Source: Pseudomonadota bacterium (GTDB lineage Bacteria > Pseudomonadota > Gammaproteobacteria > Burkholderiales > Burkholderiaceae_B). Taken from it: 64,000 nucleotides of DNA. The DNA is taken from positions 1 to 64,000 of the forward strand of contig JAFACG010000019.1 in NCBI GenBank assembly GCA_023425645.1, read 5' to 3'. The first letter of the stretch is position 1. Every line of letters starts with the position of its first letter. Position numbers and translations under genes: made by a program. The notes under the pieces are model-generated. The model did no database searches. It saw only the letters and a program-made list of their open reading frames with translations, and was not told the DNA's origin. This document shows positions 44,494 through 53,132 of this stretch, piece by piece.

Positions 44494-45397
44494 AAATCCT
44501 TTTGCCGCCAAGGCCGACGGCACGGCGGGCGCGGTCGCCTCGCGCTCCAAAGGGCTCTGGTTTCTGGCGGCCGTGGTCGTCCTCTTCCTGATTCTGCTGG
44601 TCGCCTCGATGGGCTCCTTCCTGCAGGTGGACCAGGGCGAGCGCGGCGTGGTGCTGCGCAACGGCAAGCTGGTGCGGGTGGCCAACCCAGGCCTGGATTT
44701 CAAGGTGCCGTTCTTCGATACCGTGCGCAAGATCTCGGTGCGCGACCATACGGTGCGCATGCAACTGGAAGCCTACAGTTTCGATCAGCAGTCAGCGTCC
44801 ATGGTCGCCTCCGTGACCTACCGGGTGCCGGAAGACGACGTGGCCCAGCTGTATTCCGAATATGGCTCGCTGGAAGCACTGGAGGCGCGCCTGCTGGAGC
44901 GCAAGGCGCTGGACGTGATCAAGAATGTGTTCGGCAAGTACACGGCTGCGCAGTCCATCCAGAACCGTGAGAAGCTGGGTGGCGACATCAACGACGCCAT
45001 GCGGCTGTCCCTGGAAAATGCGCCCTTGCAGATGATGGGGGTGCAGGTCGAGGAGGTGTCGTTCTCGCAAGCCTACGAGCAGTCCATCGAGAACCGCATG
45101 CTGGCCCAGGTGCAGATCGAGACCACGCGCCAGCAGAAGGAGACGGCGTCCATCCAGGCGGAGATCAAGGTGGTGCAGGCCGAAGCCGAGGCTCGCGCCC
45201 AGCGCGAGCGCTACATGGCGGAGGCCGAAGGCATCAAGCTGCGCGGCGAAGCCGAGGCCGAAGCCATTCGCGCCAAGGCGCAGGCGCTGGCCCAGAACAC
45301 CAACCTGGTCAATCTCAATGCCGTGGAGAAGTGGGACGGCAAGCTGCCCGAAAGCCTGGTTCCCGGTTCGGCGCTGCCATTCATCGGTTTGCGTTGA
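44480..45397 (+). CDS. SPFH/Band 7 membrane protein (prohibitin / HflC-like)
   Basis: 305 residues. One N-terminal helix (GLWFLAAVVVLFLILLVASM) is followed by the SPFH domain (VDQGERGVVLRNGKL...NPGLDFKVPFFDTV). A long charged coiled-coil helix (about residues 190-265, rich in Glu/Ala/Arg) then precedes the C-terminal end. Such proteins oligomerise at the membrane and modulate proteases or lipid microdomains. I chose the ATG at 44480 because GGAGG lies 7-8 bases upstream; an ATG 5 codons earlier is in frame. No hflK partner is adjacent, unlike the classical hflKC pair. Confidence 0.88.
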   Translation: MSTNKNPFAAKADGTAGAVASRSKGLWFLAAVVVLFLILLVASMGSFLQVDQGERGVVLRNGKLVRVANPGLDFKVPFFDTVRKISVRDHTVRMQLEAYSFDQQSASMVASVTYRVPEDDVAQLYSEYGSLEALEARLLERKALDVIKNVFGKYTAAQSIQNREKLGGDINDAMRLSLENAPLQMMGVQVEEVSFSQAYEQSIENRMLAQVQIETTRQQKETASIQAEIKVVQAEAEARAQRERYMAEAEGIKLRGEAEAEAIRAKAQALAQNTNLVNLNAVEKWDGKLPESLVPGSALPFIGLR

Positions 45398-45421
45398 GCG
45401 CTGCGGTTTTTCTGCTTGAAC

Positions 45422-45460
45422 CTGCCCCACAGCCGTCCCGCCGGGACGGCTGTGGGGCAG
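45422..45460. terminator. 18-bp perfect hairpin between convergent genes
   Basis: CTGCCCCACAGCCGTCCC and its exact complement flank a 3-nt loop (45440-45442). It separates the SPFH and chemotaxis genes. No long T run follows in either direction, so termination is inferred from position and stem strength. Confidence 0.6.
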
Positions 45461-45469
45461 TTGCGTAGT

Positions 45470-47116
45470 TCAGCGTTCAAGCCTGCGATCGGCGTAGGAA
45501 ATCGCCGGGGGCCGCTGCGCGGTGGTGAAGCCCCCTGGCTGTTTTTCGCGCGGCTCCACCTTGAAGCTGCTGACCGTATCGACCAGCATGTCGGCTTGTT
45601 CGCTGAGGCTGTGTGAGGCGGTCGCTGACTCTTCCACCAGGGCGGCGTTCTGCTGCGTCGCATCGCTCAGTTGCAGCACGGCCTCGTTGATCTGAGCCAG
45701 GCCGGTGGTCTGCTCCTTGGTCGCGGCGCTGATCTCGCTCATCAGTTCAGTGACGTGCTGCACCTCTTTGACGATGCCCTGCATGACTTCCCCGGCGGAG
45801 TCGACCAGCCTGCTGCCCGTTTCCACTCTGATCACGCTGTCGTCGATCAAGCTCTTGATGTCCTTGGCCGCCGAGGCGCTTTTCTGCGCCAGGCTGCGCA
45901 CTTCCCCGGCCACCACGGCAAAGCCGCGACCTTGCTCTCCGGCCCGGGCGGCTTCGACAGCCGCGTTCAAGGCCAGGATATTCGTTTGAAAGGCGATGCT
46001 GTCGATCACGCCTATGATGTCGACGATGCGCTTGGATGAATCGTTGATGCCGGCCATGGTCGCGACGACGTCGCTGACCACTTCACCGCCCCGGGAAGCC
46101 GAGACGCTGGCGCTCGCCGCGCGTTGCGCCGCCTGCTGGGCCGCGTCGGCATTGCTTTGCACCGTGCTGGCCAGCTCCTCCATGGCGGCGGCCGTTTCCG
46201 TCAGATTTGCCGCCTGTTCCTCGGTGCGCCGCGACAGGTCGGCGTTGCCGGCGGCAATCTGGGTGGCGCCGCTGGCGATGCTGTCGCTGCTGGCGAGCAC
46301 GGAAGCCACCAGTTTGCGCAAGGATTGCTGCATGGTGTGCATGGCCAGCATCACGCTGCCCGGCGCCGCGGCCCCGGCGTCGATGCGGCCGGTCAGATCG
46401 CCCTGGGCGATCGCGCTGGCGATCGCGGCGACCTGGGCGGGCTCGCCTCCCAATTGACGCGTCAGGCTGCGCGTCAGCAGCCAGCCCAGCACCAGGGCCA
46501 TCAGCACGCCCGCAATGGTCATGACGCTCAGCGTGGTGACGGTGTCGGTGTAGACATTGGCGATCTCGTTGGCGAACCGCTGTGCGTTCTGGCGTTTCAT
46601 GAATACCATTTCGCGCACCAGATCCTCGGCGGCGTCGCCCAGCAGCCGGGTCTGTTCCAGCGCAACCAGAGTGGACTGCCCGGGCTCGCCGGGCTGCTCC
46701 GTCTTCAGGGCCGCCACGACCTTGGCCAGCCCCGCTTCATAGGCGTGCGTGGCCGAGCGAGCCCGGCTTATCATTTCCCGGCCGGCGGCGGTGACGAACA
46801 GATCGTCCAGCACGTCCAGCTCGGCCTTGACCTTGGCGATGCGTTCATCGAGTTTTTCAAGCTCCTTGTTCCGTTCCTGCACGGTGCGCACCAGCAGGGC
46901 CGAGCGTATGGAGCGGCCGGCAGCCACCAGCGTGGTCGAGGTCGTCGCGGCGTGGTCCAGTCCCGCAAGCTCGACATCGTGCATGGTGGCGGCCATGGTG
47001 TTGACATGGGCCGTCGCCCGGAACCCCACGGCGCCGACAATGGCGGCGATGGCGGCGACGATCAAAAAAGAACCGACTAGTTTGGTTCTGACGGTAAGGC
47101 CGGTAAGCCAGGTCAT
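45470..47116 (-). CDS. Methyl-accepting chemotaxis protein
   Basis: 548 residues. A first membrane helix (residues 12-32), a four-helix-bundle periplasmic sensor (about 33-185), a second helix ([21 protein letters not shown]), a HAMP domain and the signalling domain with the conserved hairpin tip around [25 protein letters not shown]. It has no C-terminal NWETF-type receptor-tether pentapeptide. It senses a periplasmic ligand and controls CheA. AGGA precedes the ATG. No che genes are adjacent. Confidence 0.95.
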   Translation of the reverse strand: MTWLTGLTVRTKLVGSFLIVAAIAAIVGAVGFRATAHVNTMAATMHDVELAGLDHAATTSTTLVAAGRSIRSALLVRTVQERNKELEKLDERIAKVKAELDVLDDLFVTAAGREMISRARSATHAYEAGLAKVVAALKTEQPGEPGQSTLVALEQTRLLGDAAEDLVREMVFMKRQNAQRFANEIANVYTDTVTTLSVMTIAGVLMALVLGWLLTRSLTRQLGGEPAQVAAIASAIAQGDLTGRIDAGAAAPGSVMLAMHTMQQSLRKLVASVLASSDSIASGATQIAAGNADLSRRTEEQAANLTETAAAMEELASTVQSNADAAQQAAQRAASASVSASRGGEVVSDVVATMAGINDSSKRIVDIIGVIDSIAFQTNILALNAAVEAARAGEQGRGFAVVAGEVRSLAQKSASAAKDIKSLIDDSVIRVETGSRLVDSAGEVMQGIVKEVQHVTELMSEISAATKEQTTGLAQINEAVLQLSDATQQNAALVEESATASHSLSEQADMLVDTVSSFKVEPREKQPGGFTTAQRPPAISYADRRLER

Positions 47117-47350
47117 GTTTTTTCCTGTGTGCTCGAGGCAAAAGTTTTTTCAGGGTTTTCCCTGATGGAAATTGTAGTGGTGTGGATGACCCGGCTAATA
47201 GTTGAATTGGCAAGCTTCAGGTGGGTATTTGCTGCAATTGGGCCTGGGGCGTTCCAGGCGTCACACCCTTGAGCGGCTGCGGTACACTTCAAGAAGCCGG
47301 GCAGGGGCCCGGCAGCGTCCTTCGATGTGCTTCAAGGGAGTCCATGCCTC

Positions 47351-47710
47351 ATGAGTAGCGATCTCAGTCCACAGCCGCAACGGGACGGCACGGAACAACT
47401 GGTCAGCCTGCGCAACCTGACGCTGATCATCTATGCGCTGTACATACTGTCCATCTTCGGAGGCATCACCTCCGTGGTGGCCATCATCATGAATTACCTC
47501 AAGCGCGACGAGGTGCGCGGCACGTATCTGGAGTCCCACTTCACCTGGCAGATCAACACCTTCTGGATAGGCTTGGTCGGCGTGTGCGTCTCATTCCTGC
47601 TGATGTTGGTGGCCATCGGCTTCGTCACGATCTGGATCGTCGGCATCTGGATCGTCTATCGCCTGGTCAAGGGCCTGCTGGCCCTGAATGACGGCAAGCC
47701 CATTGCCTGA
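47351..47710 (+). CDS. Small DUF4870-like membrane protein
   Basis: 119 residues with three hydrophobic segments: NLTLIIYALYILSIFGGITSVVAIIMNY, FWIGLVGVCVSFLLMLVAIG and WIVGIWIVYRLVKGL. The short loop YLKRDEVRGTYLESHFTWQINTFW between them is typical of a small family of uncharacterised proteins often annotated as DUF4870. The ATG at 47351 is used because the frame before it overlaps the leader; GGGAG lies 10 nt upstream. A bidirectional terminator follows. Confidence 0.8.
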   Translation: MSSDLSPQPQRDGTEQLVSLRNLTLIIYALYILSIFGGITSVVAIIMNYLKRDEVRGTYLESHFTWQINTFWIGLVGVCVSFLLMLVAIGFVTIWIVGIWIVYRLVKGLLALNDGKPIA

Positions 47711-47724
47711 TGTCGATCCGCATC

Positions 47725-47759
47725 AAAAACAAAGCCCGCTTCAAGCGGGCTTTGTTTTT
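47725..47759. terminator. Bidirectional intrinsic terminator
   Basis: 17-base arms AAAAACAAAGCCCGCTT / AAGCGGGCTTTGTTTTT separated by one base. T tracts exist on both strands, serving the genes converging from both sides; the minus-strand gene's stop overlaps its edge. Confidence 0.9.
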
Positions 47760-48010
47760 CACAGGGAAAAGGCCTGGTAGACGGTCAGTCCCAGACCGCC
47801 CATCCACAGCAGGAGCGGCACGGGTTTCATCAGCAGCGCGGGCAGCAGGCGCGCAATGGCCGCGAGCAGGCGGGTGAACAGCCATGGCAGCGACGGCGAC
47901 TTCTGGCTGTCTTTCATGTAGGCCATGCCCAGGGAAACCAGCAGGGGCTGGGACAGGTAGGCGGCATAGAACAGCATGCCCACCGCAAAGGCGATCCAGT
48001 AGTACAACAT
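47759..48010 (-). CDS. Small hypothetical membrane protein
   Basis: 83 residues: [21 protein letters not shown] at the N-terminus, a short charged loop ([10 protein letters not shown]), then [19 protein letters not shown] near the C-terminus, suggesting two to three membrane spans. It is divergent from the gamma-carbonic-anhydrase-like gene, and its stop touches the bidirectional terminator. No family recognised. No strong ribosome-binding site is visible. Confidence 0.6.
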   Translation of the reverse strand: MLYYWIAFAVGMLFYAAYLSQPLLVSLGMAYMKDSQKSPSLPWLFTRLLAAIARLLPALLMKPVPLLLWMGGLGLTVYQAFSL

Positions 48011-48127
48011 GTTCACACAGTGGAAAGTGGAGGAGGATGGCGCATTATATCGGCCCGGAGGGACTATGATCCCAATTTCCGCCGGGCCTGTCGCCCGGGC
48101 CGGCTCCAGAAAAACAGCGAGACAGGC

Positions 48128-48718
48128 ATGCAGAACATTTATTCCATCGACGGCCTGGTGCCGGTCGTCCATCCCACGGCGTACGTGCATCCCACGGCGG
48201 TGCTGATCGGTGACGTGATCATCGGCGAAGGCGTGTATGTCGGACCGCTGGCCAGCCTGCGGGGCGATTTCGGCCGCATCATCATGAAAGCGGGTTCCAA
48301 CATCCAGGACACCTGCGTCATCCACGGCACGCCCGAGCAGGACACGGTGGTGCACGAAGACGGCCATGTGGGCCACGGCGCCGTGCTGCATGGCTGCGTG
48401 ATCGGGCGCAACGTGCTGGTGGGCATGAATGCGGTGGTCATGGACGGCGCGGACATCGGCGCGGACAGCATCATCGGCGCCATGGCCTTCGTCAAGAAAG
48501 GCATGGCCGTGCCGCCGCGCAGCCTGGTGGCCGGTTCGCCCGCCCGCGTGGTCAAGGAGCTGGACCCGGCCGCCATAGCCGGCAAGCATTTCGGCACGCG
48601 CATGTACCAGCGCCTGGCGCAGCGTTCCCTGGCGAGCATGCAGCGCGTCCAGCCCCTGACCGAGGTGGAGCCGGACCGTCCGCGTCTGCGCGACGATCAG
48701 ATCTATCCGCAGGACTGA
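48128..48718 (+). CDS. Gamma carbonic anhydrase-like hexapeptide protein (PaaY/CaiE type)
   Basis: 196 residues. A left-handed beta-helix of hexapeptide repeats ([20 protein letters not shown]...) carries the metal-site histidines in [14 protein letters not shown]. The C-terminal helix is PaaY-like. Relatives act as acyl-CoA thioesterases in phenylacetate degradation or have no known role. No paa genes are adjacent, so the paaY name is not justified here. Confidence 0.85.
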   Translation: MQNIYSIDGLVPVVHPTAYVHPTAVLIGDVIIGEGVYVGPLASLRGDFGRIIMKAGSNIQDTCVIHGTPEQDTVVHEDGHVGHGAVLHGCVIGRNVLVGMNAVVMDGADIGADSIIGAMAFVKKGMAVPPRSLVAGSPARVVKELDPAAIAGKHFGTRMYQRLAQRSLASMQRVQPLTEVEPDRPRLRDDQIYPQD

Positions 48719-48730
48719 CAGCGCAGCAAT

Positions 48731-48837
48731 AAAAATGCCCCCACGCTGCACAGGCTGATCGCCTGCTTGCTGCGTTCCAAGGGGGTGTTTTTTGCCTTGG
48801 GCGCTCCGGCGCTCCGGCGGCCCGGCGGCAAAAAAAG
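48731..48837 (-). repeat. Intergenic repeat element, copy B (inverted relative to copies A and C)
   Basis: Read on the minus strand it contains TTTTTTTGCCGCCGGGCCGCC, CCAAGGCAAAAAACACCCCC, GCAGCAAGCAGGCGATCAGC and GTGCAGCGTGGGGGCATTTTT in the same order as copy A. It sits between the carbonic-anhydrase-like gene and the ABC importer genes. Confidence 0.65.
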
Positions 48838-48864
48838 CCCCGCCGCATCACGGGGCAGGGCTTT
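48830..48864 (-). terminator. Intrinsic terminator of the ABC importer operon
   Basis: On the minus strand GCCCCG / CGGGGC (48851-48856, 48837-48842) is followed by a T run; a longer AAAGCCC / GGGCTTT pairing is also possible. It lies about 20 nt after the binding-protein stop. Confidence 0.65.
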
Positions 48865-48884
48865 TCGGGTGCGGCAGGGCCGGT

Positions 48885-49889
48885 TTACTTGCCGGCGGCG
48901 GCCAGGGCTTTCTTCCAGGCCTCGATGACGGTGTCGTACTCGGCGGCAGCCTTCAGCGGATCGACCGCGGCCACCTTGATCTGGTCCAGGTTGGGCAGCT
49001 TGGTCAGCTCGGCCACATTGATGTCGCTGCGGGTGGGGCGGCGGAAATTCTCCACCAGCTCGGCTTCCTGGACTTCCTTGGACAGCAGCACGTCCACCAG
49101 CTTGCGGGCGGCTTCCTGGCCGTTCTTGGGATTGCGGATCACGGCCACGGCCTCGGGGGCGATGAAGGTGCCGTCTTCGGGGTAGACCAGTTCGATGCCT
49201 TTCTGGCCGCCGGCCACGTAGGAGTAGGCGGCGTATTCCATGGTCACGCCCAGCGGGTACTCGCCGTTGGCCACGCTCTTGTAGACCTGGCCCGAGCTCT
49301 TGGAGACGATCACGTTGGCGGCCAGTTTCTGCAGGCCTTCGTCGCCGTAGAGCTGGTAGATGCCGTAGACCTGGTCATAGGCGCTGCCCGAGGAGGCGGG
49401 ATCGCCGATCATGATCTTGCCTTTCCATTGTTCGTCGAACAGGTCCTTCCAGGTCTTGGGAGCGGCCTGGCCTTTCAGCTGGCGCTCGTTGACCATGATC
49501 ACCATGACGTGCGCATTGGAGCTCGTCCACAGATTGTCCTTGCCGTGGAACTGTTCGGGGATCTGCTTGGCTTCGGGCGATTCGTAGGGTTCGAAGTTCT
49601 GCTGGAAGGCGGCCATGGTGCCGTAGGCCGCGCCCCAGACCACGTCGCCCAGCGGATTCTGCGCTTCGGCCTCGATGCGTTTCATCAGGGCGCCGGCGCC
49701 GGAGGTCACCTGCTGGATGGACAGATCGGAAGCCGTCTTGCGGGCGATCTCCAGGGCGGTGTCGATGGTCTGCACGTTGTTGGGGGTGTACATCACCACA
49801 TTGGCGGCCTGGGCGGCGCCCGACAGGGCCAGGGCGCCGGCGCTCAGCGACAGGGCCAGACCGGTTTTCAGGAAACGTTGAGTCAGCAT
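48885..49889 (-). CDS. ABC transporter periplasmic substrate-binding protein (iron/phosphonate type)
   Basis: 334 residues. The signal peptide ends in SGAAQA; the mature protein starts NVVMYTPNNVQTIDTALEIA and belongs to the bacterial solute-binding family 1/ferric-binding cluster. I do not see the adjacent Tyr pair of classical FbpA (the corresponding region reads MEYAAYSYVAGG), so iron is not certain; 2-aminoethylphosphonate or another small anion is possible. It is the last gene of an ATPase-permease-binding protein operon. Confidence 0.88.
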   Translation of the reverse strand: MLTQRFLKTGLALSLSAGALALSGAAQAANVVMYTPNNVQTIDTALEIARKTASDLSIQQVTSGAGALMKRIEAEAQNPLGDVVWGAAYGTMAAFQQNFEPYESPEAKQIPEQFHGKDNLWTSSNAHVMVIMVNERQLKGQAAPKTWKDLFDEQWKGKIMIGDPASSGSAYDQVYGIYQLYGDEGLQKLAANVIVSKSSGQVYKSVANGEYPLGVTMEYAAYSYVAGGQKGIELVYPEDGTFIAPEAVAVIRNPKNGQEAARKLVDVLLSKEVQEAELVENFRRPTRSDINVAELTKLPNLDQIKVAAVDPLKAAAEYDTVIEAWKKALAAAGK

Positions 49890-49905
49890 AGTGAGCCTTT
49901 GAAAG

Positions 49906-51573
49906 TTAGCGGCTGGAAAACAGATCCAGCTTGAGGAAACGGACTGCCAGGTAGATAGGCACCAGGATCACGACCATCAGGATGACGCCGTAGGCCGAGG
50001 CGCGGGCCAGGAACCCGGCGTCGATCTGGCGGAACATCTGGATGGGCATGGTCTCCATGCCGCCGTAGTACAGCACGATGGTGGCGGAGATCTCGGCCAG
50101 GGAGGTCACCCACATCAGGATGGCCGCGCCCAGGATGGCGGGCTTCATCAGGGGCAGCACCACCTTGAAGAAGCTGCGAAAGGGCGACACGCCCAGATTG
50201 ATCGAAGCCTCCTCGATGGAGTCGGGGATGCTGTAGAGCGAGGCCGAGGCCGAACGGATGGAGAAGGGCACCTTGCGCACGAAATAGGCGCCGGCCATGA
50301 TGACCCAGGTGCCGGTCAGCACCAGCATGCCGCTGTTGTAGGTCTGGATCAGGGCGATGCCCAGCACCGTGCCGGAAATGGCCAGGGGCAGCATCACCAT
50401 GTAGTCCAGCGCCGTCACCATGAACAGGCGCTTCTTGACGATCAGGTAGCTGGCCACGGTGGCAAAGCAGGTGCCGGCCACGGTGGCGATGCTGGCCAGC
50501 ATCAGCGAGTTCAGGATGGGCTCGGGCGCGTAGCGCAGGGCCCGCTCCATATTGTCCAGCGTGAAGGTGCCGTACTGCATCACCGGACCGCTGGCCTTGG
50601 TGAAGGCGCCCAGGATCACGATGAAGGCGGGGATCAGCGAGAAGGTCACGAACAGCACGGCGCCCACGGTCAGCAGCACCGCGGACAGGCCTTGCGCACG
50701 CACCGGGCGCGGGGCGCGGCCTTGCTGCATGTGGTAGGTCTTGCGTTCGACCACGCGCTTCTGGATGAACAGCACCGCGCCCACCAGCACCACCGAGACC
50801 ACCGCCAGCACGCCCTGCATGGTGGGATTGCCGCTCATCTCGGACAGGAAGGTGGTGTAGGTCAGGGAGGAAAGCACGTCCACCTGTCCGCCCAGGATCA
50901 TGGGGATGGAGAAATTGTCCACCGCCAGGGTGAAGACGATCATGGCGTTGACCAGCAGGGCGGGCATCAGGACCGGAAAGGTCACGCTGAGCGCGCGCTT
51001 GAGGCTGCTGGCGCCCAGGTTCACCGCGGCTTCTTCTATGGTGCCGTCCACGGCCTTCAGGGCGGCCAGCATGCCGATGTACACATAGGTGTAGTCATTC
51101 AGGATCAGCACGTAGGACATGCCGAACCAGCCGTAGAAGCTGGGCAGGTCCACGCCTATGCTCTCCAGCGCCAGGCGCACCACGCCGTTGTTGCCCAGCA
51201 GCATCAGCCAGGCCTGGGAGACGACGATGTCGGGCAGCACGATGGTGGTCAGCGGCAGGATGGCGACGATGCCCTTGCCGGGGAAGTCATAGCGCGCCAC
51301 CACATAGGCCAGGGGCGCGCCCAGCAGCAGGGTGCCCACGGTGGAGATGGCGCCCAGCTTGACGGTGTTGAAGAAGGCCTCGACATAGCGCGGCTCCTCG
51401 AAGAAGGTACGGAAGCCGTGCAGGCTGGGCAGGCCGGTGACGGGGTCGGTCACGCTCTGGTAGAACAGGGAGGCCAGCGGCCACACGACCCAGAACAGCA
51501 GCACGGCCACGCAGACCAGCGCGGGCAGGAACCAGGGCGAACGGGAGCCGAAAGGCTTTGCAGCGATGCTCAT
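49906..51573 (-). CDS. ABC transporter permease, two fused permease domains
   Basis: 555 residues with about 12 membrane helices. Two binding-protein-dependent permease (MetI-like) units each carry an EAA loop: EEAAVNLGASSLKRALSVTFPVL near residue 195 and EEASINLGVSPFRSFFKVVLPLM near residue 465. The tandem fusion is typical of FbpB/AfuB-type importers. It sits 5 nt after the ATPase gene and 16 nt before the binding-protein gene. Confidence 0.93.
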   Translation of the reverse strand: MSIAAKPFGSRSPWFLPALVCVAVLLFWVVWPLASLFYQSVTDPVTGLPSLHGFRTFFEEPRYVEAFFNTVKLGAISTVGTLLLGAPLAYVVARYDFPGKGIVAILPLTTIVLPDIVVSQAWLMLLGNNGVVRLALESIGVDLPSFYGWFGMSYVLILNDYTYVYIGMLAALKAVDGTIEEAAVNLGASSLKRALSVTFPVLMPALLVNAMIVFTLAVDNFSIPMILGGQVDVLSSLTYTTFLSEMSGNPTMQGVLAVVSVVLVGAVLFIQKRVVERKTYHMQQGRAPRPVRAQGLSAVLLTVGAVLFVTFSLIPAFIVILGAFTKASGPVMQYGTFTLDNMERALRYAPEPILNSLMLASIATVAGTCFATVASYLIVKKRLFMVTALDYMVMLPLAISGTVLGIALIQTYNSGMLVLTGTWVIMAGAYFVRKVPFSIRSASASLYSIPDSIEEASINLGVSPFRSFFKVVLPLMKPAILGAAILMWVTSLAEISATIVLYYGGMETMPIQMFRQIDAGFLARASAYGVILMVVILVPIYLAVRFLKLDLFSSR

Positions 51574-51578
51574 GGCGT

Positions 51579-52628
51579 TCAGGCCTCGACCAGGCGGCAG
51601 TCGGGGCTGAAGCTCAGGCTGACCGTGGTGCCCGGCTGAAGGCGCGGGTCCTGGGCGGCGGGCACGTCGGCATTGATGTGCTTGCCGTCGTTCAGGCGAA
51701 GGCTGTAGGCGGTCTTCATGCCCAGGTACTGGCGGCCCACGACCTGGGCGGGGACGCCGCCCTGCTGGGGCTGCGTGCTCAGGCGGATGTTCTCGGGACG
51801 CGCCGCCAACAGCACTTTGGCGCTGGTCGGGGCGGTGTTCAGCACCAGGTGGCCGCCGGCGATGCTCACCGTGGTCCGGCCCGATTCGGTGTGCACGCCC
51901 AGGGTGTCGATCAGGTTGGCGGCGCCGATGAAGTCCGCGGCATAGGCCGTGCGCGGGCTGGAGTACAGGCCTTCGGGCGTGTCCAGCTGATCGATGCGGC
52001 CCTGGCGCAGCAGCGCGATGCGGTCCGACATGGACAGGGCCTCTTCCTGGTCGTGCGTCACGAAGATGGCCGTGATGTTGGCCTCCTGCTGCAGCTCGCG
52101 GATCACCTGGCGCATCTGGATGCGCAGCTTGGCGTCCAGGTTGGACAGGGGCTCGTCCATCAGCAGCACGCGCGGCTCGATCACCAGGGCGCGCGCCAGC
52201 GCCACGCGCTGGCGCTGGCCGCCGGACAGCTCGCCCGGATAGCGCTTGCCCAGATTGCCCAGCTCCACGCGTTCCAGGATGTGCTTGACCTTGGTCTGGA
52301 TCTCGCTGCTGCTTTTCTTGCGTACCCGCAGGCCGTAGGCCACGTTGTCGAACACCGTCTTGTCGGGAAACAGGGCGTAGTCCTGGAACACCATGCCGGT
52401 CTCGCGCTTGTGGGCGGGCAGATGGGTGATGTCTTCCTTGTCCAGGAACAGGCGGCCTTCATCGGGCGTGATGAAGCCGGCGATCATGCGCAGCAGGGTG
52501 GTCTTGCCGCAGCCGCTGGGACCCAGCAAGGTGAAGAATTCGCCGTGCCCGATCTGCAGGCTGAGCTGATTGATGATGGTGTTGCTGCCGTAGCGCTTGA
52601 CCACGCGGTCGATATTGATTTCTGCCAT
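51579..52628 (-). CDS. ABC transporter ATP-binding protein (FbpC/PotA type)
   Basis: 349 residues. Walker A GPSGCGKTT, signature LSGGQRQRVALARAL, Walker B VLLMDEPLSNLD and switch VTHDQEEALSMSD. The C-terminal TOBE domain (about 270-349) matches importers with regulatory tails. It powers uptake through the fused permease. It is the first gene of the operon; a minus-strand terminator-like hairpin sits 70 nt upstream of its ATG. Confidence 0.95.
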   Translation of the reverse strand: MAEINIDRVVKRYGSNTIINQLSLQIGHGEFFTLLGPSGCGKTTLLRMIAGFITPDEGRLFLDKEDITHLPAHKRETGMVFQDYALFPDKTVFDNVAYGLRVRKKSSSEIQTKVKHILERVELGNLGKRYPGELSGGQRQRVALARALVIEPRVLLMDEPLSNLDAKLRIQMRQVIRELQQEANITAIFVTHDQEEALSMSDRIALLRQGRIDQLDTPEGLYSSPRTAYAADFIGAANLIDTLGVHTESGRTTVSIAGGHLVLNTAPTSAKVLLAARPENIRLSTQPQQGGVPAQVVGRQYLGMKTAYSLRLNDGKHINADVPAAQDPRLQPGTTVSLSFSPDCRLVEA

Positions 52629-53132
52629 GGGAATAGACCAGTCGGGGACTGATGAGTGGACATGTGCCGCGCTCCGGGTTCGCGGGAGCCGCCGGCTGAA
52701 AAAAGCCGCTTTCCGGCGGGAAGCGGCGCGAGCCGGGAGACGGCGAAGTCGACGCCCCGGCGTGTGCTCGGGGCATTATTACAAATTGATGACAAGTTAT
52801 ATATAAGGTTGCCTATTTTAGCAGCAGGCTGACGTTTTGAACTTCAATTATGCGGCGAATGCGCCCGAAGCGGCCATTCATGCTCTTTTGCCAAGCCGCG
52901 GCGCTTGTTCGCTTCTGTACTGCCCCGGGCCTGCGTGGCATGAAAAGCGCAAAAAAAGAAGCTTGTAAAACAGCTAAGTGATATATATCATTTAATTGAC
53001 TTGTTGTCGTGCTGCCGCATCGGAATCCAGGCGGGAGCATGGCGGCCCATTGCGAACCATGAACTCCTTCTGCTGGTACGCGCCATGAATGTGTTTTTGT
53101 CGTACTGTATGCCGGCCCCCTGCGAAGCAGCC
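52629..53132 (-). other. Long intergenic region between lacI-type gene and ABC operon
   Basis: 504 bases without a convincing gene. It contains an AT-rich patch (52775-52825) likely to hold the ABC operon promoter, a hairpin GCCCCG / CGGGGC (52754-52774), a minus-strand terminator-like element (52699-52727) and a 12-bp palindrome TGATATATATCA (52979-52990). I could not place a confident promoter. Confidence 0.55.
52699..52727 (-). terminator. Terminator-like hairpin in the ABC operon leader (possible attenuator)
   Basis: On the minus strand GCCGCTT..CC / GG..AAGCGGC (one mismatch) is followed by TTTTTT. It lies 70 nt upstream of the ATPase start and about 400 nt downstream of the lacI-type stop, so it either ends the lacI transcript or conditionally terminates the ABC operon. 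Confidence 0.6.
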
